Positions 31,789 to 34,663 of a stretch of DNA of 34,663 bases are shown here, in pieces. How positions within the stretch are numbered: the first letter of the stretch is position 1; every line of letters starts with the position of its first letter. The notes below the pieces were generated by a model. That model searched no databases and was not told where the DNA came from. It saw only the letters and a program-made list of their open reading frames with translations. The stretch lies in contig SHVW01000017.1 of the NCBI GenBank assembly GCA_009694085.1, forward strand, positions 1 through 34,663, given 5' to 3'. Source of the DNA: Alphaproteobacteria bacterium. GTDB taxonomy: Bacteria > Pseudomonadota > Alphaproteobacteria > SHVW01. A program made the position numbers and the translations under genes.

Positions 31789-32535
31789 ATGGCCTGGACG
31801 CCGGATCAACCGATCATCCGCATCGCCGACGTGCACAAATCTTTTGGCCCGATCGAGGTGCTTAAGGGCGTTACCTTCGATGTACGCAAGGGCGAAGTGA
31901 TCTGCGTCATCGGCCCCTCCGGCTCGGGCAAATCCACTCTACTACGTTGCGTCAATGCGCTCGTCCCGATCGAGCGCGGCTCGATCCTGGTCGAGGGCCA
32001 GGAGGTCAACGACCCCAAGCTCGACAAGCTCGCGCTCCGTCGCAAGGTCGGCATGGTGTTCCAACAATACAATCTGTTTCCGCATAAGACCGCGCTACAG
32101 AACGTCATGATGGCGCCGATCCATGTACTCAAACAGGATCGAAACGAGGTTGAGGCGCGCGCCATTGCCCTCCTGCGCAAAGTGCGTCTAGCGGAAAAGG
32201 CGGCGGCCTATCCGGGCGAATTGTCGGGCGGCCAGCAGCAACGCGTCGCCATCGCGCGTTCGCTCGCCATGAATCCGGATGTCATGCTGTTCGACGAGGT
32301 CACGGCCGCGCTCGATCCCGAAACCGTCAAGGAAGTGCTTGTCGCCATCCGCGAGCTGGCGGCGGAAGGCATGACCTGCATGATCGTCACCCACGAAATG
32401 GGTTTCGCGCGCGAACTCGCCCACCACATCTACTTTACCGATCGCGGCGTGATCGTCGAACACGGGCCGCCCACGGATTTTTTCGCTTGTCCGCGCGATC
32501 CAAGGACTAAAGAATTCTTGAGTCAGATTTTGTAG
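31789..32535 (+). CDS. Amino-acid ABC transporter ATPase (HisP/GlnQ type)
   Basis: The 248-residue ATPase has Walker A GPSGSGKST (42-50), Q-loop VFQQYNLFPH, signature LSGGQQQR (145-152), Walker B VMLFDE (165-170) and the switch histidine in MIVTHEMGF. The residue after the catalytic glutamate is Val171 (DEVTAALDP), where most relatives have Pro (DEPTSALDP). The D-loop and all catalytic residues are intact, so activity is expected. TGAGGA precedes the ATG. It closes the operon; the TAG stop is 7 b from the end of a facing small gene. Confidence 0.92.
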   Translation: MAWTPDQPIIRIADVHKSFGPIEVLKGVTFDVRKGEVICVIGPSGSGKSTLLRCVNALVPIERGSILVEGQEVNDPKLDKLALRRKVGMVFQQYNLFPHKTALQNVMMAPIHVLKQDRNEVEARAIALLRKVRLAEKAAAYPGELSGGQQQRVAIARSLAMNPDVMLFDEVTAALDPETVKEVLVAIRELAAEGMTCMIVTHEMGFARELAHHIYFTDRGVIVEHGPPTDFFACPRDPRTKEFLSQIL

Positions 32536-32541
32536 GCGGCT

Positions 32542-32787
32542 CTAAGTCTTGACGAAGGGTTCGCCGCAGCCGGGGCAAGTAATCTGGGCCAGAGCTGAAA
32601 CGATATTACGGCCGGCCCAGGCCGTGTTCGATAGGAGCCGCTCGGCTTCGGCCTGAAGGCGAGCATGAGAGCCGGTGGCCTGGCAAGCCTCGATTGCGCG
32701 CGTGGGCAGATCGGTCGCCAAAGCAGCGGCACCGAGTCCGGCGAGCGCCGTCGTGGTAAAAAGATTGCGACGTGTCAGAAGGATCAT
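32542..32787 (-). CDS. Small Tat-exported protein with a C-terminal CPGCG motif, function unknown
   Basis: The 81-residue protein starts MILLTRRNLFTTTALAGLGA, a twin-arginine-like signal with a hydrophobic stretch and probable cleavage near residues 24-28. The mature part is about 55 residues, with a helical stretch (RLQAEAERLLSNTAWAG) and the end CPGCGEPFVKT. Cys71 and Cys74 with Cys35 could bind a metal or form a disulfide. GGGAG lies 9 b before the ATG, and a near-consensus promoter lies just upstream, both of which argue for a real gene. Codon use looks like that of neighbours. I do not recognise the family; an accessory metal- or electron-carrying peptide is one possibility. Confidence 0.65.
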   Translation of the reverse strand: MILLTRRNLFTTTALAGLGAAALATDLPTRAIEACQATGSHARLQAEAERLLSNTAWAGRNIVSALAQITCPGCGEPFVKT

Positions 32788-32800
32788 ATCGAACCGCTCC

Positions 32801-32836
32801 CTTAATATTTATAGTAATCTTAGCACTCGGCGTCAA
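32801..32836 (-). promoter_or_regulatory. Near-consensus sigma70-like promoter of the small Tat protein gene
   Basis: On the minus strand TTGACG (32836-32831) and TATAAA (32813-32808) are 17 b apart. The expected start of transcription is near 32801, leaving a leader of only about 13 b that begins at the ribosome binding site. It is the best promoter match seen in the window. Confidence 0.6.
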
Positions 32837-32887
32837 TCGTGGGAATCGGCAAGCGACTGTCGCATAAAGGGCTACGCATCCAAGCAG

Positions 32888-34663
32888 TCACGCGAAGCGG
32901 CGCGGCACCCGGAAATGCCAATCCCGGGTGAAGATGGTTGTGTCGCCTTCCCGTGCCTCCAGCCGGGTATCGACCGTAAAGGCGCCGCCATCGCCGGTCA
33001 CGCGCGTGCGCGCCAGCCCGCCGACGCGCCAATCGCCGCGCGCAAGTTGCCAACGCGCCTCCACCTCGACCGTCGCGGTCGCCGGATCGTCCGGGTGCAT
33101 CGATGTACGCCGGGTCGCGATCTCGTCGGCTTCGATGTCGATATCGCCATAATGGGAGGCGCCGAAATCCTCGCGAATCTCGAGGATATGGCGCCCATCG
33201 CCATCGACGCTGCGCCGCCGCTCGTAACTCATGGGCCGGCGCATGGTCATGGGCACGGGCGGAGCCGTCTCGGGCGTTGCGACTACCTGCGCAGCGGCGG
33301 CCCCGGCCAGAACGGGTAACGCAAGCCGGCTGGCACCAGCTATCACGGTCACGGTTGCAGGGGCGGGGCTTGGCCAGATCATGGGCCAGGACGAGGCGGA
33401 CAGGGCCAGGCGAATTCGATGGCCGCTAGGGAAGGCATAGGCGACATCGTAGAGCGCGAGGCGCACGCGATAGCGACGGCCCGGTTCGATGAGAGCCGGC
33501 CGATCCGTGCCGTCGCGATGCACCAGGTTGAGCGCGCCGAAGCTGACGCGCCGGGATGTCCCATCGGGCGCCACATCGCACAACCTGGCGACCAGAGTTG
33601 CGATGGGCTGGTTGGCCGACACATCCAATTCGAGCATGGGCGCGCCAACAAATTCGAAGCGTGCGCCAAGCGGCGCGCTATCAAAACACAGGGAACGCGC
33701 GTCATCGTCGCGCTGGTCACCGGCCATCTCGGGATTGGCGCCTGTCGTGAAGATCGGCATCCATTCCCCGGCCGCCTCACCGACCTCGCCGCGCCAATGC
33801 ACGGCCATCGGTGATTCCGAACCGGCCGTGTCATCGAGACGGCCTGGATTGAGCGCCCAATTGCGCTCGCCGGTTTCCGGCGCAGGCCAAGCGGCGAGCC
33901 CAACCCACCGACCGGCCTGCTCGGTGGGGCGTTCATTGGGCGGTTCGGCATCAGGCACCCAGACGCGCAAGGCTGGGTCGCCCATAACGCCGGTGTCCTT
34001 GCTCTTCAGCCAATGATCGAGCCAACGCAAGGTCTCCTGGAGATAGCCGATGGCGGGGCCGGGCAGACCGACGTGGGCATAACGATGAGACCAGGGGCCG
34101 ATCAGGCCGCGCCGGGGAACCCGCGCCTGGGCCAGCACGCGCAACATGGCGGCGGCGAAGCCCGGATCGGCCCAGCCCGACACGGCCATGATAGGGCATT
34201 GGATGCTCTCGACCCGGCCGGCCACGCCGGTGTCCTTCCAGTAATCGTCATGGGATTGATGGCTAAGCCATTCTTCGCCGGTAATGGCGCAGCGCTCCAA
34301 CCGTTCCAGCCAGATCGCGCGCCACCGATCGCCGACGATGGCGGGGTCTGGCGGCCGCGTGGCGTAGAGCATCCAAGCCGGAATGCCGGCGGGATTGCCG
34401 GTCAGCATGGCCCCGTTGATAAACCGGGTGGCGAAGCGGCTGTCGATGCCGGACGCGCACACGATTGCCTTGAGCGCCGGCGGCTGGAGCGCCGCGGTCG
34501 CCAGCGCGATGCCGGCGCCCCAGGACAGGCCGAACATGGCAACCGCGCCCGTGCACCAGGGTTGCGACGCGATCCAGGCGATGGCGTCAACGGCATCCTC
34601 GGCATACTGGGCGGCGAACTGTGCGCCGTAGATGCCCTCGGAATCGCCAGTGCCGCGCACATC
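32888..34663 (-). CDS. CocE/NonD-family alpha/beta hydrolase (X-Pro dipeptidyl-peptidase S15 type), 5' end outside window
   Basis: The frame stays open to the window edge, so only about 591 C-terminal codons are seen. It begins inside the canonical DVRGTGDSEG motif, and the GTG there is not a true start. The nucleophile Ser is in AMFGLSWGAGIAL, the acid is probably the Asp of SGWADPGF, and the His is in IGPWSHRYAH. A cap region lies between, and the C-terminal jelly-roll domain (AMLELDVSANQPIATLVARL, YDVAYAFPSGHRIRLALSAS) ends in a further beta-rich part of about 130 residues. Members split amino-acyl esters or amides (cocaine esterase, glutaryl acylase, X-Pro peptidase); the substrate cannot be set here. 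If the real gene starts soon upstream, total length would be about 670 residues, normal for the family. Confidence 0.87.
   Translation of the reverse strand, partial: DVRGTGDSEGIYGAQFAAQYAEDAVDAIAWIASQPWCTGAVAMFGLSWGAGIALATAALQPPALKAIVCASGIDSRFATRFINGAMLTGNPAGIPAWMLYATRPPDPAIVGDRWRAIWLERLERCAITGEEWLSHQSHDDYWKDTGVAGRVESIQCPIMAVSGWADPGFAAAMLRVLAQARVPRRGLIGPWSHRYAHVGLPGPAIGYLQETLRWLDHWLKSKDTGVMGDPALRVWVPDAEPPNERPTEQAGRWVGLAAWPAPETGERNWALNPGRLDDTAGSESPMAVHWRGEVGEAAGEWMPIFTTGANPEMAGDQRDDDARSLCFDSAPLGARFEFVGAPMLELDVSANQPIATLVARLCDVAPDGTSRRVSFGALNLVHRDGTDRPALIEPGRRYRVRLALYDVAYAFPSGHRIRLALSASSWPMIWPSPAPATVTVIAGASRLALPVLAGAAAAQVVATPETAPPVPMTMRRPMSYERRRSVDGDGRHILEIREDFGASHYGDIDIEADEIATRRTSMHPDDPATATVEVEARWQLARGDWRVGGLARTRVTGDGGAFTVDTRLEAREGDTTIFTRDWHFRVPRRFA

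Noticed and set aside
1-34663. tRNA, rRNA, CRISPR, insertion sequences, prophage or defence genes
   Set aside because: None was seen on either strand: gaps are short, no regularly spaced repeats occur, and no transposase, integrase or defence-type motif appears in any plausible gene.

Overview
The window looks like chromosome of a GC-rich alphaproteobacterium, probably a Rhodospirillales-type heterotroph. The reasons are strong G/C third-position bias, many 4-base start/stop overlaps, Tat-type solute-binding proteins, TRAP and ABC uptake systems, and QueG, SgaA and Fsr homologues of proteobacterial type. I cannot name the genus. No tRNA, rRNA, CRISPR array, insertion sequence or phage gene is visible. 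No stretch over 300 bases lacks a gene; the largest gaps (about 160-180 b) are the divergent promoter regions at 3129-3310, 11238-11403 and 26838-27002 and the spacer at 16116-16278.

Layout. (a) 1-1880: the tail of queG meets a TPR/O-GlcNAc-transferase-like gene that is broken by two in-frame TAG codons. (b) 1923-6969: a compact module with serine-glyoxylate aminotransferase on the minus strand and, divergently, a FAD/Fe-S D-2-hydroxyacid dehydrogenase overlapping a GntR-FCD regulator. Both promoters carry a TGCATGCA-type palindrome, so autoregulation by the GntR protein is the obvious model. (c) 6992-11237: a two-gene RND efflux pump (adaptor and HAE1-type pump) without an outer-membrane channel gene. 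(d) 11404-16115: an amidase, an HD-like protein with an altered HD doublet, a polytopic membrane protein, and an aspartoacylase-family gene carrying two compensating frameshifts and lacking one zinc ligand. (e) 16279-20237: a TRAP transporter (P, Q and an unusually large M subunit), with a strong hairpin between P and Q. (f) 20325-21572: a Fsr-type MFS exporter.

(g) 21569-26837, minus strand: a PotABCD-like ABC importer operon with an embedded class I glutamine-amidotransferase-like protein (Cys-His-Glu triad). (h) 27003-32535, plus strand: a FAD amine oxidoreductase, a proline-racemase-family enzyme whose Cys/Thr active site marks it as trans-3-hydroxy-L-proline dehydratase, and a polar amino-acid ABC importer (binding protein, two permeases, ATPase). 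This reads as one uptake and catabolism unit for a cyclic or modified amino acid. (i) 32542-32787: a tiny Tat-exported protein with a CPGCG motif and the best sigma70-like promoter in the window. (j) 32888-34663: a CocE/NonD-type alpha/beta hydrolase whose 5' end lies outside the window.

Overall this is a scavenging region: four importers or exporters for small organic acids, amines and amino acids, each beside one or two enzymes. The most useful leads are the amidotransferase-like protein inside the polyamine-type importer operon, the degenerate HD protein beside the amidase, the twin operators of the SgaA/dehydrogenase module, the small Tat protein, and the two genes caught in decay. All functional statements rest on motif recognition by eye; no database search was run.
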